DNA from: UBA4729 sp038231175
GTDB taxonomy: Bacteria; Patescibacteriota; Saccharimonadia; Saccharimonadales; UBA4665
DNA: 19,310 nucleotides
Reading direction: 5' to 3'
NCBI GenBank assembly: GCA_038231175.1
Contig: JBBRLU010000016.1
Location: forward strand, 1 to 19,310
A program made the translations under genes and the position numbers. Positions 1 through 7,065 of this stretch are shown in pieces. The notes under the pieces were generated by a model. That model made no database searches, was not told the DNA's origin, and worked only from the letters and a program-made list of their open reading frames with translations. Each line of letters starts with the position of its first letter. The stretch's first letter is position 1.

Positions 1-609
1 GGCGGCGCCGACCCAGAGTAAGTTGTCGCCCTGGACATGAGCCGCACGGCGGTGCCAGTGAATGCTGCGGACACTGAGTTGTTCGCCGTCGTCGTAGGTG
101 GTGGCCCAGAAACGGACGTGGTGGCGATTACCGGAGCCACCACCGTCTATGGGTAGCTGAAAGGCTAAATCCTGCTTGCGGCCAAACAAATATAATGTGC
201 TGATCGGAGCGGTCAGATAGCTTCGTTTAAATAGGGTGCTGAGTACGTGGCGGATGACGTTCGTGGGGCTGTTGTGCGAGTCGGCGCCGTACCTCCCGGC
301 TTTATGCATAGCTTGCTGCACCTGGCGCCGGGTACCGACGATGGCGACATTGAGCGGGTCAGAAGCAAAACCATCCGGTGTCACGCAGTATAACGGTAAG
401 TGCCGTGGCGGAAAAAAGATCCGCAGTAATCTGATAGCTGCCGGAATAAAGACGTAGGCCACCAGGACGTAGGTGATAAAGACCGCGGCCGCCACCGGCA
501 GCCGCCGCTCGAAGTATGGAAACAGCCGACTGATGGACAGCCAGGCAATAATAATGCCTGGTAGTAAAATGCTAAATCGCTTTAGATAGCGCCAGCCGTG
601 ACTCAACAT
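1..609 (-). CDS. LssY_C-domain membrane protein, 3' end cut off by window
   Basis: An open frame of 203 codons starts at ATG 609 and runs without a stop to the window edge, so the C-terminus is missing. Residues about 12-30 and 38-60 are hydrophobic and probably two membrane helices. From about residue 75 the protein matches the LssY C-terminal domain: DPLNVAIVGTR (84-94), a long variable linker, then LYLFGRKQDLAFQ (139-151) and RHHVRFW (162-168). In other bacteria this domain is found alone or fused to PAP2 phosphatase and DedA-like modules; its biochemical role is not established. It lies 20 bp downstream of the permease gene on the same strand and could be co-transcribed with it. I see no good ribosome binding site or -10 box at this start. 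Family assignment is good; function is unknown. Confidence 0.8.
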   Translation of the reverse strand, partial: MLSHGWRYLKRFSILLPGIIIAWLSISRLFPYFERRLPVAAAVFITYVLVAYVFIPAAIRLLRIFFPPRHLPLYCVTPDGFASDPLNVAIVGTRRQVQQAMHKAGRYGADSHNSPTNVIRHVLSTLFKRSYLTAPISTLYLFGRKQDLAFQLPIDGGGSGNRHHVRFWATTYDDGEQLSVRSIHWHRRAAHVQGDNLLWVGAA

Positions 610-629
610 ACAACATACGTCAGCACGGC

Positions 630-1811
630 TTAGTGGTGCTCGCCGTGGCCGTGGTCCATGTCGCCCATGTCACTCATGTCATCCGGTCCGCCGTTCATCA
701 TGGCCAGCATACTGCGACCGCCGCTTTTGTAAAAACGGTAGACGATGACGGCCGCTAGTACCAGGAAAAAGATGTTCAGGTAGGTCGTGTAGTTAAGGGT
801 GATGGCGGCATCGGTGACCCGGGCGTTACGGACGGTAGGCGTAATGTGGAGGACGGCGAACAGGGCCTCGATGAAGTAGCCGGCCAGCACCATGGTCAGG
901 TAAAAACTGCCGGTGATGAAGGCGGCCATCTTGAGGCCGTAGTATTTGCGGTAGATATTGATGATCGGCAAGATGATCAGGTCGGCAAAGATAAAGCTGA
1001 TGACGCCGCCAAAGCTGATGCCGCCGTTCCACAGGACGCCGGCCAATGGCACGTTACCGATGGAGCAGACGAAGCTCAGGACGGCCACCAACGGACCGAC
1101 TAACGGTCCCCAGATTTTGGATAGCAACGCGTGGTCGACTAAGAAGAATTTTTCCCAGAAGCTGTTCGGTACCCAGGCGCCGACGGCGCCGGCGATCAGT
1201 AGGCCGATGACGATGTCCTTCAGTACGGCCGCCCACTCCATGACGAAGATATGGGAAATGCTGGTAAAGCCCCGCCCCGAGAACAACCGCTGCCAAAAGC
1301 TGCCGCTACCGCCGACGCTCATATCCATGGCAGCGTGGCCCTCCATCGAGCCGGCTACTGCCATGTCGGCCTGGACCCGGGCGTCTTTGACCAGCTTATC
1401 GCGCAGGAACAGGCGGAAAAATATGGCCAGTAGGATGATCATGATCGGCCCGCCGATAAACTCGGCCAGCGTAAATTGCCAGCCGATCAGCAGCGCCAAG
1501 ATGATGCCGAGCTCAATCACCAGGTTAGTGCTGGCAATCTCGAAAGCCATGGCGGCGGTAAAGCTGGCGCCCTTGCGAAACAGCGATCGTGCCAGGGCGA
1601 CAGCGGCGTAGGAGCACGATGAGCTGGCTGCTCCGAGGCCGGCGGCGATCGCCAATGTCTTTGGCCGGTCATCGCCCAGTAACTTAGTGATGGTAGAGCG
1701 GCGGATCAAAGCTTGGACGGTGGCTGACAGAATGAAGCCTAGGATCAAAGCCCACAGGACTTCCCAGGTCATACTGCCGGCTAGTGATAGGGCGTGTAAG
1801 ATAGCGTGCAT
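630..1811 (-). CDS. ArsP/DUF318-family permease with Met/His-rich tail
   Basis: A 393-residue polytopic membrane protein of the COG0701 permease family, which includes the organoarsenical exporter ArsP. Both family signature regions are present: SSCSYAAVALARSLFRKGA (64-82) in the first half and FVCSIGNVPLAGVLWNGG (247-264) in the second, followed by FADLIILPIINIYRKYYG. Cysteines C66 and C249 lie in these signatures. The loop between the halves (150-165) is rich in Met and His, and the last 20 residues (374-393) contain five Met/His clusters ending in HGHGEHH, suggesting soft-metal binding. The substrate cannot be read from sequence; arsenicals, copper or another thiophilic metal are possible. 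AAGGA is placed 7 nt before the ATG, and rlmH ends 20 bp upstream, so this gene is probably translated from an rlmH-led message. Confidence 0.85.
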   Translation of the reverse strand: MHAILHALSLAGSMTWEVLWALILGFILSATVQALIRRSTITKLLGDDRPKTLAIAAGLGAASSSCSYAAVALARSLFRKGASFTAAMAFEIASTNLVIELGIILALLIGWQFTLAEFIGGPIMIILLAIFFRLFLRDKLVKDARVQADMAVAGSMEGHAAMDMSVGGSGSFWQRLFSGRGFTSISHIFVMEWAAVLKDIVIGLLIAGAVGAWVPNSFWEKFFLVDHALLSKIWGPLVGPLVAVLSFVCSIGNVPLAGVLWNGGISFGGVISFIFADLIILPIINIYRKYYGLKMAAFITGSFYLTMVLAGYFIEALFAVLHITPTVRNARVTDAAITLNYTTYLNIFFLVLAAVIVYRFYKSGGRSMLAMMNGGPDDMSDMGDMDHGHGEHH

Positions 1812-1831
1812 GAAGGGTCCTTAATGATTAT

Positions 1832-2260
1832 TTAGCGGTGATATGGTTGATTATCGTTGATGGTGCTGGCTCGGTACAGTGATTCGGCTAAGACCACCAT
1901 AGCCAGGTCGTGCGGAAAGGTCAAGCTGCTGAGGCCGAGCTGCTGGTCGGCGGCCTTAATGACCTCGTCGGGCAAACCGTCGGGTCCGCCGATCATGAAG
2001 CAGACTTCCTGGCCGGTTTGGGCTCGGCGCTCCAGAAACGTCGCCAACTTGTGACTGGTGTACTGGGGTCCGTCGATGGTCAGGGCGATCAGATAGTTTG
2101 ATTTAGCCGCCGCCAGGAGGTGCTGACTGTCATTATATTTGTCGGGTACATGGCTGACACGTAACTGATGATAATGTTGCAGCCGACCGATGTATTCATC
2201 CCAGCCGGCCTTAGCATAATCGAGCTTAGGTGCGCCGACGGTCACGATATGGATTTTCAT
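1832..2260 (-). CDS. rlmH: RlmH, 23S rRNA (pseudouridine-1915-N3) methyltransferase
   Basis: SPOUT-superfamily methyltransferase that uses SAM to methylate pseudouridine 1915 in helix 69 of 23S rRNA on assembled ribosomes. Seen here: the N-terminal MKIHIVTVGAPK strand, the SAM-binding loop FMIGGPDG (88-95), the knot region LTFPHDLAMVVLAESLYRA and the diagnostic C-terminus ending NQPYHR. Length is 142 residues, slightly shorter than the usual ~155. I start at ATG 2260 rather than the in-frame GTG 2266, because family members begin MKI/MKL and a TGgTATGAT box lies 6 nt before this ATG. It is the first gene of a probable rlmH-permease-LssY_C transcript. Confidence 0.95.
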   Translation of the reverse strand: MKIHIVTVGAPKLDYAKAGWDEYIGRLQHYHQLRVSHVPDKYNDSQHLLAAAKSNYLIALTIDGPQYTSHKLATFLERRAQTGQEVCFMIGGPDGLPDEVIKAADQQLGLSSLTFPHDLAMVVLAESLYRASTINDNQPYHR

Positions 2261-2266
2261 GTCCAC

Positions 2267-2275
2267 ATCATACCA
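2267..2275 (-). promoter_or_regulatory. Extended -10 box of rlmH
   Basis: The minus strand reads TGgTATGAT with only 6 nt between the hexamer and ATG 2260. Transcription starting about 7 nt past the hexamer would begin at the start codon. No clear -35 element is seen. Confidence 0.55.
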
Positions 2276-2286
2276 TTTAGGTGTAA

Positions 2287-2493
2287 TTACTGTTTCGATA
2301 TGCTATAAGCCTTGTGGGCAGCAACTTTGCCAGTACTGCTACTTTTGACAACATAGCGCGGCTCAGCCTGGCTAGCTGTAATGGTCAGACCTTGATATTC
2401 GCTGTCGCTGGTTACTTTTTTGACAATAGTTCCCTGCACTTGGCCTTGGGGCGAGTTCCAAGTAACCTTATCATTAACTTTAAAATCTGACAT
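2287..2493 (-). CDS. Hva1_TUDOR (DUF2945) small protein
   Basis: A 68-residue soluble protein covering the whole hypervirulence-associated TUDOR domain family: FKVNDKVTWNSPQGQVQGTI, then EPRYVVKSSSTGKVAAHKA and a short C-terminal strand. The family is a small SH3/Tudor-like barrel often annotated DUF2945; its molecular role in bacteria is unclear, although fungal and bacterial relatives exist. It has one of the best Shine-Dalgarno sequences in the window (GAGGAG, 5 nt before ATG 2493), unlike most neighbours. It ends 20 bp before the rlmH -10 region and is preceded by the methyltransferase gene on the same strand. Confidence 0.85.
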   Translation of the reverse strand: MSDFKVNDKVTWNSPQGQVQGTIVKKVTSDSEYQGLTITASQAEPRYVVKSSSTGKVAAHKAYSISKQ

Positions 2494-2550
2494 AACTTCT
2501 CCTCGTAGAGTTAGTCTACAAGTAATAATGAATGCTAGCAGTAAGAATGA

Positions 2551-3180
2551 TTACCGACGGCTGATGATAGCAATATTGTGTTCGTGCCGTAAGTCGATAG
2601 CTTTATCTTGGAAAAAGTCACGGACTGCCCGCTCAACGCCAGGCAGCGCCGTTTTTTGGTAATCGTCGATGGTTATGACGCCGCCAGCCACTAAGCGCGG
2701 CCAGACTAGTCGCAACGAATCGATGATCGACAGGTAAAAGTCGCCGTCCAAAAACGCAAAGCTGATGGTAGCTGGTAATTGTTCGGCTGTCAGGTCGCTA
2801 AACCAAGCCTTGACCGTTATTGGCGGCGCCAACCGAGCTTTGTGAAATTCTTGTAAGAACTGTTTCTTTGACACACTTAATTCCCCGCCCTGAAACTGTT
2901 CGCCGGTGCCACTAGCGTCAAGGGCCGTTTTAGCAGGTAAGCCGCTGAAGGAGTCGTAAGCGTATAGCTGCCGCTGATCGGCCCCGTCATAATGATCAAG
3001 CAAACGCCGTAAAAAAAGTGTGGTCGTGCCAACGTAGCAACCGAGTTCGACCACATCGCCGCCGACGTGCTTTGCTAACAGCTGTTCCAGCTGGCTGAGT
3101 ACCGTGGTCATGGCCGGCCGGCCGATCTGTTGGGAGATGATCGGATATCTGCTTAAGAGCTGCTGGGTAATGCCTGGCAT
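2551..3180 (-). CDS. TylF/MacO-like SAM-dependent O-methyltransferase
   Basis: A 209-residue class I methyltransferase resembling the TylF/macrocin O-methyltransferase group. Motif I is VVELGCYVGTTT (43-54). The family markers DSFSGLP (76-82), FLDGDFYLS (143-151) and GGVITIDDY (166-174) are all present. D145, D172 and D173 fall where this family binds a divalent metal and the acceptor hydroxyl. Characterised relatives methylate sugars of macrolides and aminocoumarins. In this genome a role in modifying surface glycans or another small hydroxylated substrate is an inference only. The gene has a TGtTACACT box 8 nt before the ATG and probably starts its own transcript. Confidence 0.8.
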   Translation of the reverse strand: MPGITQQLLSRYPIISQQIGRPAMTTVLSQLEQLLAKHVGGDVVELGCYVGTTTLFLRRLLDHYDGADQRQLYAYDSFSGLPAKTALDASGTGEQFQGGELSVSKKQFLQEFHKARLAPPITVKAWFSDLTAEQLPATISFAFLDGDFYLSIIDSLRLVWPRLVAGGVITIDDYQKTALPGVERAVRDFFQDKAIDLRHEHNIAIISRR

Positions 3181-3188
3181 TGAGACCC

Positions 3189-3197
3189 AGTGTAACA
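3189..3197 (-). promoter_or_regulatory. Extended -10 box of TylF-like methyltransferase
   Basis: The minus strand reads TGtTACACT, ending 8 nt before ATG 3180. It fits the leaderless spacing seen at other genes here. The -35 is not recognisable. Confidence 0.5.
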
Positions 3198-3227
3198 GCT
3201 TGGTAGAAGCCTGAGCTACATTTAGAT

Positions 3228-3518
3228 TTAGGCCCGGGTAATGACGAGATTGCTGCCGGTAGTACCGACCAGCGTCCAGCGATCGTCCTCCAGCCGTAGG
3301 CGGTAGGAGACATTGCCGTCGGTGACATCGAACAGCTTGACCAACTGCTGGCCTTTGCGGACCAGGTACTGCATGGTCATCTCGGCAAAGGTGTATTCGC
3401 GGTCGCCCCAGATCATGCGCTTGGGAAAGCTTTCTAACTGGTGCTGGTTCTTCTGGCTACGGGTTGGGTTGATAAAGCCGAGGGCGGTTACTTCGATGGT
3501 GGCGTCAATTCGAGTCAT
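3228..3518 (-). CDS. Hypothetical protein, 96 residues
   Basis: I do not recognise this family. The protein is soluble, without membrane segments, and strand-rich: MTRIDATIEVTALGFINP, a basic middle (FPKRMIWGDREYTFAEMTMQ) and a C-terminal half with alternating hydrophobic residues (VSYRLRLEDDRWTLVG, residues 69-84) suggestive of a small beta barrel or sandwich. The start at ATG 3518 is chosen over upstream in-frame starts because AGGAGA sits 9 nt before it and the upstream extension has no plausible composition. It is followed 47 bp later by the methyltransferase gene. It could be a lineage-specific protein; function unknown. Confidence 0.65.
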   Translation of the reverse strand: MTRIDATIEVTALGFINPTRSQKNQHQLESFPKRMIWGDREYTFAEMTMQYLVRKGQQLVKLFDVTDGNVSYRLRLEDDRWTLVGTTGSNLVITRA

Positions 3519-3838
3519 ATGAGTGTTCTCCTGGGTGTAAAAAGTTATAAAAAAGAGAGACTGCAAACTAAATCTGCAGTTGAACGGATTGATTTTGAGA
3601 ACCTGCTGGCTATGGCGCCGGGCCCCGTTCAAAGGACGACGTTTCCTAAAAAGGACCAGAAGATGAATGAAAAGCTACAGGGACGCCTGGCACATGGATG
3701 AATCCGGCCGGTGAGTGTGTCGCTTGTAAAAAAGTCTGCGCGGAGGAAGGTTCTAAAACCAGCCCACACATGGCTAGTCCAACAGTATAGTCCTGCTGGC
3801 GCAGCCGCTGCAAGCCTTGTTTTTATCGTTGATTATGG
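3519..3838. other. 320-bp intergenic gap without a convincing gene
   Basis: This gap lies between two minus-strand genes. On the minus strand a TATAAC hexamer about 27 nt upstream of ATG 3518 may be that gene's -10. A 6-bp inverted repeat (ACTGCA/TGCAGT at 3560-3580, 9-nt loop) sits just upstream and could be an operator. The remaining ~250 bp contain no strong terminator or recognisable RNA. One plus-strand frame (3698-3790) could encode a 30-residue Cys-containing peptide, but it lacks a ribosome site. Longer frames in this gap run into flanking genes and look like chance. Confidence 0.4.
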
Positions 3839-5008
3839 TTACTTGGCTAAGTTAGCAAAGGCCCGCCAGACGCTGAACCCCAGCCCTCCAGCAATAGCTA
3901 GCACGACCCAGGCGGCCGTAAAGATACCGGCGGTGTTACCGATCAGGCCGAAGATCAGGGCCACCGGGATAAAGGCCAAATAGCCGAGCGTACTGACGAT
4001 CGAAGTCGATCCGGCGCGCACCTTAGCGGGCAAAGCGTCGTGCAACAATTTGCTTAAAGAGATGTCTAGCAATAACAAGGCGCCCAGGAATACGGTGGCA
4101 CAGAGTACGAAGACCAGGCTGCTATGCACGAGCATCCCGGCCGCGGCCGCCAGTACCAGGCCGACTAAGCCGGCCGTGATGATATTTTTGGGAACGAGCC
4201 TGCCGGCGACAATGCCAGCGATGCTGGTACTACTGAGGAGGGTGGCATTGATCAGGCCGTATAATCTGAGCGGTACGGCTAACGCGATCAGCCATAGCTG
4301 ATCAAAGTCGTACAGCAACCGTGAGCCGACGGACACCAGAATAATACCCGCCATGACGTAATAGACGGCCCGGGTGTGGATCAGCGCCGTAAAGGTAGCC
4401 CTGATGTGCGCCCCGACTAAGCCATTGACTTCTTTACGATGTAATTTCGGCTCCCTGAACTTTGCCAGCACCACTAGCGCTAGCAACAAGAACGGAATCG
4501 AGGCAAAATAGGTCGCCCGCAGCGAACCGTTTTCGGTTACCAGTGTGCTCAGTAAAGAACTGATCACCAATCCAGAGCCAGCAATGATCTGTAAGTAGCC
4601 ATAGTAGCGGGCGTAATTATGGGCGTTACCCTGCTCTTCAATCAATAAATCATAAATAATCGATTGATCTGACCCAGCGTAGCAGGCAAAGTGTAGGCCC
4701 CATAAGCTGGCCGATATGGCGTAGATCCAGAAGGACTGGCTGAAGCCACCGATCAGGCAACTCAGCAGCAGTGCTCCGGTGGCTACTAATAACATGCCCT
4801 TCCGACTCCAGCGGTCGGCTAGGATTCCAGCCGGTATGTTGACCGCCAGCATGACGACCGTATAAATAATCGTTACCAAAGTGATGGTTTGGGTGTTGAA
4901 ACCGATTGATTTTAGAAATATTTTCTCGATGGCGTACCAAAAAATAAGGCAATTTAGAAAAGTCGCCAGGTACAGCGGTAATAGACGTCTGGTTATGGAA
5001 TGATGCAT
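3839..5008 (-). CDS. MFS transporter
   Basis: A 389-residue major facilitator superfamily protein with a hydropathy pattern fitting twelve membrane helices in two halves. The loop 2-3 signature GILADRWSRKG (61-71) is the MFS motif A. The central loop FREPKLHRKEVNGL separates the halves. No substrate-defining motif is visible; drug/proton antiporters and various solute exporters share this architecture. It begins 23 bp after the stop of the response regulator gene on the same strand, so it may belong to that transcript and be controlled with it, which is an inference. A poor -10-like CACAAT lies 5 nt before the ATG. Confidence 0.85.
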   Translation of the reverse strand: MHHSITRRLLPLYLATFLNCLIFWYAIEKIFLKSIGFNTQTITLVTIIYTVVMLAVNIPAGILADRWSRKGMLLVATGALLLSCLIGGFSQSFWIYAISASLWGLHFACYAGSDQSIIYDLLIEEQGNAHNYARYYGYLQIIAGSGLVISSLLSTLVTENGSLRATYFASIPFLLLALVVLAKFREPKLHRKEVNGLVGAHIRATFTALIHTRAVYYVMAGIILVSVGSRLLYDFDQLWLIALAVPLRLYGLINATLLSSTSIAGIVAGRLVPKNIITAGLVGLVLAAAAGMLVHSSLVFVLCATVFLGALLLLDISLSKLLHDALPAKVRAGSTSIVSTLGYLAFIPVALIFGLIGNTAGIFTAAWVVLAIAGGLGFSVWRAFANLAK

Positions 5009-5031
5009 AAAAGATTGTGTCAGTAGTTGGA

Positions 5032-5490
5032 TTACTTGACGGTGTTGATAAAAGCCGCCAGTTCACGGGGCGTCAGCTCGGCTTTGACGACGTAGCCGTC
5101 GGCCTGGGCTTCGATGGCGGCCCGGACGTCTTCGCGTTGCTCGAGGTGGGTGGTGATGATGATCTTGGCGCGCAGGTCTTTAGTCTTGGCCGGGCCGCGC
5201 AGGGCCTGCAAGATTTCGATACCGGTGACGTTAGGCAGCATTAGATCGAGTAGGATAATGTCGTAGTCGTCGGTCTGGGCGGCTTCCAGACCCTTTTGGC
5301 CATCGGTTATGACATCGACGCTGTAACCGGCCTTGCCGAGCGCCCGGGCGTACAGCTCGCCGATAAAATGCTCGTCTTCGATGCATAAGACTTTGCGGCC
5401 GGTCGCCGGGGTGACAGTCTGTGGTTGTGGCGTCGGCATCTTGGTGGCGATCAAAGGGGTTGTGTCGGGTGTTTGGGCTAATGGTTCCAT
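5032..5490 (-). CDS. Receiver-only response regulator
   Basis: A 152-residue protein with a ~30-residue Pro/Thr-rich N-terminal extension followed by one CheY-like receiver domain (about 32-150). Visible catalytic residues are the acidic pair E38/D39, phospho-acceptor D82 in LLDLMLPNVTG, T113 in IIITT and K136 in YVVKAE. The protein ends with the receiver, so there is no DNA-binding or enzymatic output domain. It must act through a protein partner or as a phosphate sink. It follows the histidine kinase gene by 31 bp, making a pair. A TGcTAGAGT box 6 nt before the ATG may give it separate transcription. The next Met (residue 18) is an alternative start. Confidence 0.9.
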   Translation of the reverse strand: MEPLAQTPDTTPLIATKMPTPQPQTVTPATGRKVLCIEDEHFIGELYARALGKAGYSVDVITDGQKGLEAAQTDDYDIILLDLMLPNVTGIEILQALRGPAKTKDLRAKIIITTHLEQREDVRAAIEAQADGYVVKAELTPRELAAFINTVK

Positions 5491-5496
5491 GACTAT

Positions 5497-5505
5497 ACTC
5501 TAGCA
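5497..5505 (-). promoter_or_regulatory. Possible extended -10 box of response regulator
   Basis: The minus strand reads TGcTAGAGT, ending 6 nt before ATG 5490. The hexamer is only 4/6, but position and TGn match the pattern at neighbouring genes. Confidence 0.35.
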
Positions 5506-5521
5506 GATTACGGTCATATTG

Positions 5522-7060
5522 TTAGCGCCGATATAGCGAGTGATTCTTGATCCAGCCGTGGGCGCCGCGGATCATGTCGTCGTCGCCCTGCTTCTTGGCG
5601 GCTTCGGCCAGCGTGGCGTAGGGTTGCAGCGTAAAGCCGAAGGTGCTGCCGGCACCTTCGCGGGAGCGCACCCAGACGTTGCCGCCGTGGGCCGTAACGA
5701 TCGCTTTTACCAGATATAGACCCAGGCCCGTACCGCCGATCTGGGCCCGGTTACGGTGGTCACGATAAAACTTAGTGAACAGGTTCGGCATGATACTGCT
5801 GCTGATGCCCAGACCGAAGTCTTGGACGGTAGTCTCGATGAGGCCATCCGTCGTCAAGTGGCTGTCGATCTTTATCGTCGGTGTGCCGTTACTGTACTTG
5901 ATAGCGTTATCGATAAGATTATTAACAACTTCAGTGATACTCAGGCGGTCGGCTCCGATTTTCGGCAGATCGGGTGCGATTGTCCGTTCTAGGGTGATCC
6001 CCCGGACTTTGGCGCGCAGGTCGAGGTTAGTCAGCGCGGCTTCCAAGACGGTCTTCCAGTCTTCTTCTTGAAGTTTGAGTTGCATCTGGTCGTCGTCGAC
6101 GCGAGCAACGTTCAGGATATTATTGACGAAGGCCGTCAGTTGCTGGGCGGTGGCGCTCATCTTTTCCATGAAATCTAATAATTCGGGGTCACCGGTATCG
6201 GCCAACTCCTCTTCAAAGACTTCGATATAACCACGTAGCAGGGTCAAGGGCGTCCGTAATTCGTGAACCGACAAAGCGATGAAGCTGACGGCCTGCTCAT
6301 CCTGGCTGTACTGCTTGGTATGGTCGAATAGTACCAACATGGTTTCGATTTTCTGGGCGTTGCCGCGGTTATAATAACTGGCCAGGTCAAATAGGCGCAT
6401 CGGGTGATTATCGCCGACGCCTAGCCGGACCCGCTCCCAGCTACCGACGGCGGTGGCATTGTTTTGCTTGGCGGCCTTGAGCCAGCTGTCGAACGTTTCG
6501 GCACTCGGAAAGGCCATATCCATGACCATGTAGATGTTCTTACCTGTCAGATCAGCCGCCGGAATACCGAGATAATCGGCAAAAGCGCTGTTGGCATACT
6601 GAACGGTTTCGGTATCGTCGAGTACCACGAAGGGTAACGGTAGATTAGTGGCAACAAAATTACGCTGGAGATCGAGACTGTCCTTACGGGCGGTGGCGGC
6701 CAGCCGATCGGCGATGTCGGTCAGTTGGTAGACTTGACCGGCCAGACTGGCGACTAACTCACGGCCGATCTTAAGTTTAGCAATATCGGGCGGGGCGCTG
6801 AGCGCTTGGTCGGGGCTGATATGTACAATGATCTGGCGCAGCGCATCTAGGGGAGTCAGCAGAAATCGGCTAGCCGATCCGGCAATCATCAGGGCGACGA
6901 TACCGCCGATAGTGACGGCCAGGGCCGCGGCTATCAGGGTCGGTAGCGGCGTAAAACGCTGTAACAGCAGCCAGCTAGCGACCAAGCAGGCGTTCTGCGC
7001 TAGAACCAAGAGTATGAGCTGGTTGCGGCCACGTTGACGGAGCTGACGAATATAGTCCAT
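5522..7060 (-). CDS. Membrane PAS-domain sensor histidine kinase
   Basis: A 512-residue kinase from ATG 7060. Two membrane helices (about 14-33 and 39-62) are separated by a very short loop, so there is essentially no extracellular sensor. A HAMP-like linker follows, then a PAS domain (about 132-250, with FVVLDDTETVQYANSAF). The HisKA H-box is SVHELRTPLT with H266. The HATPase_c domain shows the N-box VNNLIDNAIKYS, G1 DFGLGI, F-box LFTKFYR and G2 GGTGLGLYL (442-450). All catalytic boxes are intact. The stimulus is probably sensed by the PAS domain or within the membrane. The start lies 5 bp after the DUF3048 stop; an upstream in-frame start (7114) overlaps that gene and is rejected. The receiver-only regulator downstream is its likely partner. 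Confidence 0.92.
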   Translation of the reverse strand: MDYIRQLRQRGRNQLILLVLAQNACLVASWLLLQRFTPLPTLIAAALAVTIGGIVALMIAGSASRFLLTPLDALRQIIVHISPDQALSAPPDIAKLKIGRELVASLAGQVYQLTDIADRLAATARKDSLDLQRNFVATNLPLPFVVLDDTETVQYANSAFADYLGIPAADLTGKNIYMVMDMAFPSAETFDSWLKAAKQNNATAVGSWERVRLGVGDNHPMRLFDLASYYNRGNAQKIETMLVLFDHTKQYSQDEQAVSFIALSVHELRTPLTLLRGYIEVFEEELADTGDPELLDFMEKMSATAQQLTAFVNNILNVARVDDDQMQLKLQEEDWKTVLEAALTNLDLRAKVRGITLERTIAPDLPKIGADRLSITEVVNNLIDNAIKYSNGTPTIKIDSHLTTDGLIETTVQDFGLGISSSIMPNLFTKFYRDHRNRAQIGGTGLGLYLVKAIVTAHGGNVWVRSREGAGSTFGFTLQPYATLAEAAKKQGDDDMIRGAHGWIKNHSLYRR

Positions 7061-7065
7061 GTCGG

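Noticed and set aside
236..457. Plus-strand 73-codon frame
   Set aside because: It lies antisense to the LssY_C gene, whose protein sequence is clearly conserved.
958..1611. Plus-strand 217-codon frame
   Set aside because: Antisense to the permease; Met/Pro/Arg-rich composition typical of a shadow frame.
3711..3983. Plus-strand 90-codon frame starting in the intergenic gap
   Set aside because: Its second half is antisense to the 3' end of the MFS gene, and the start (GTG) has no signal.
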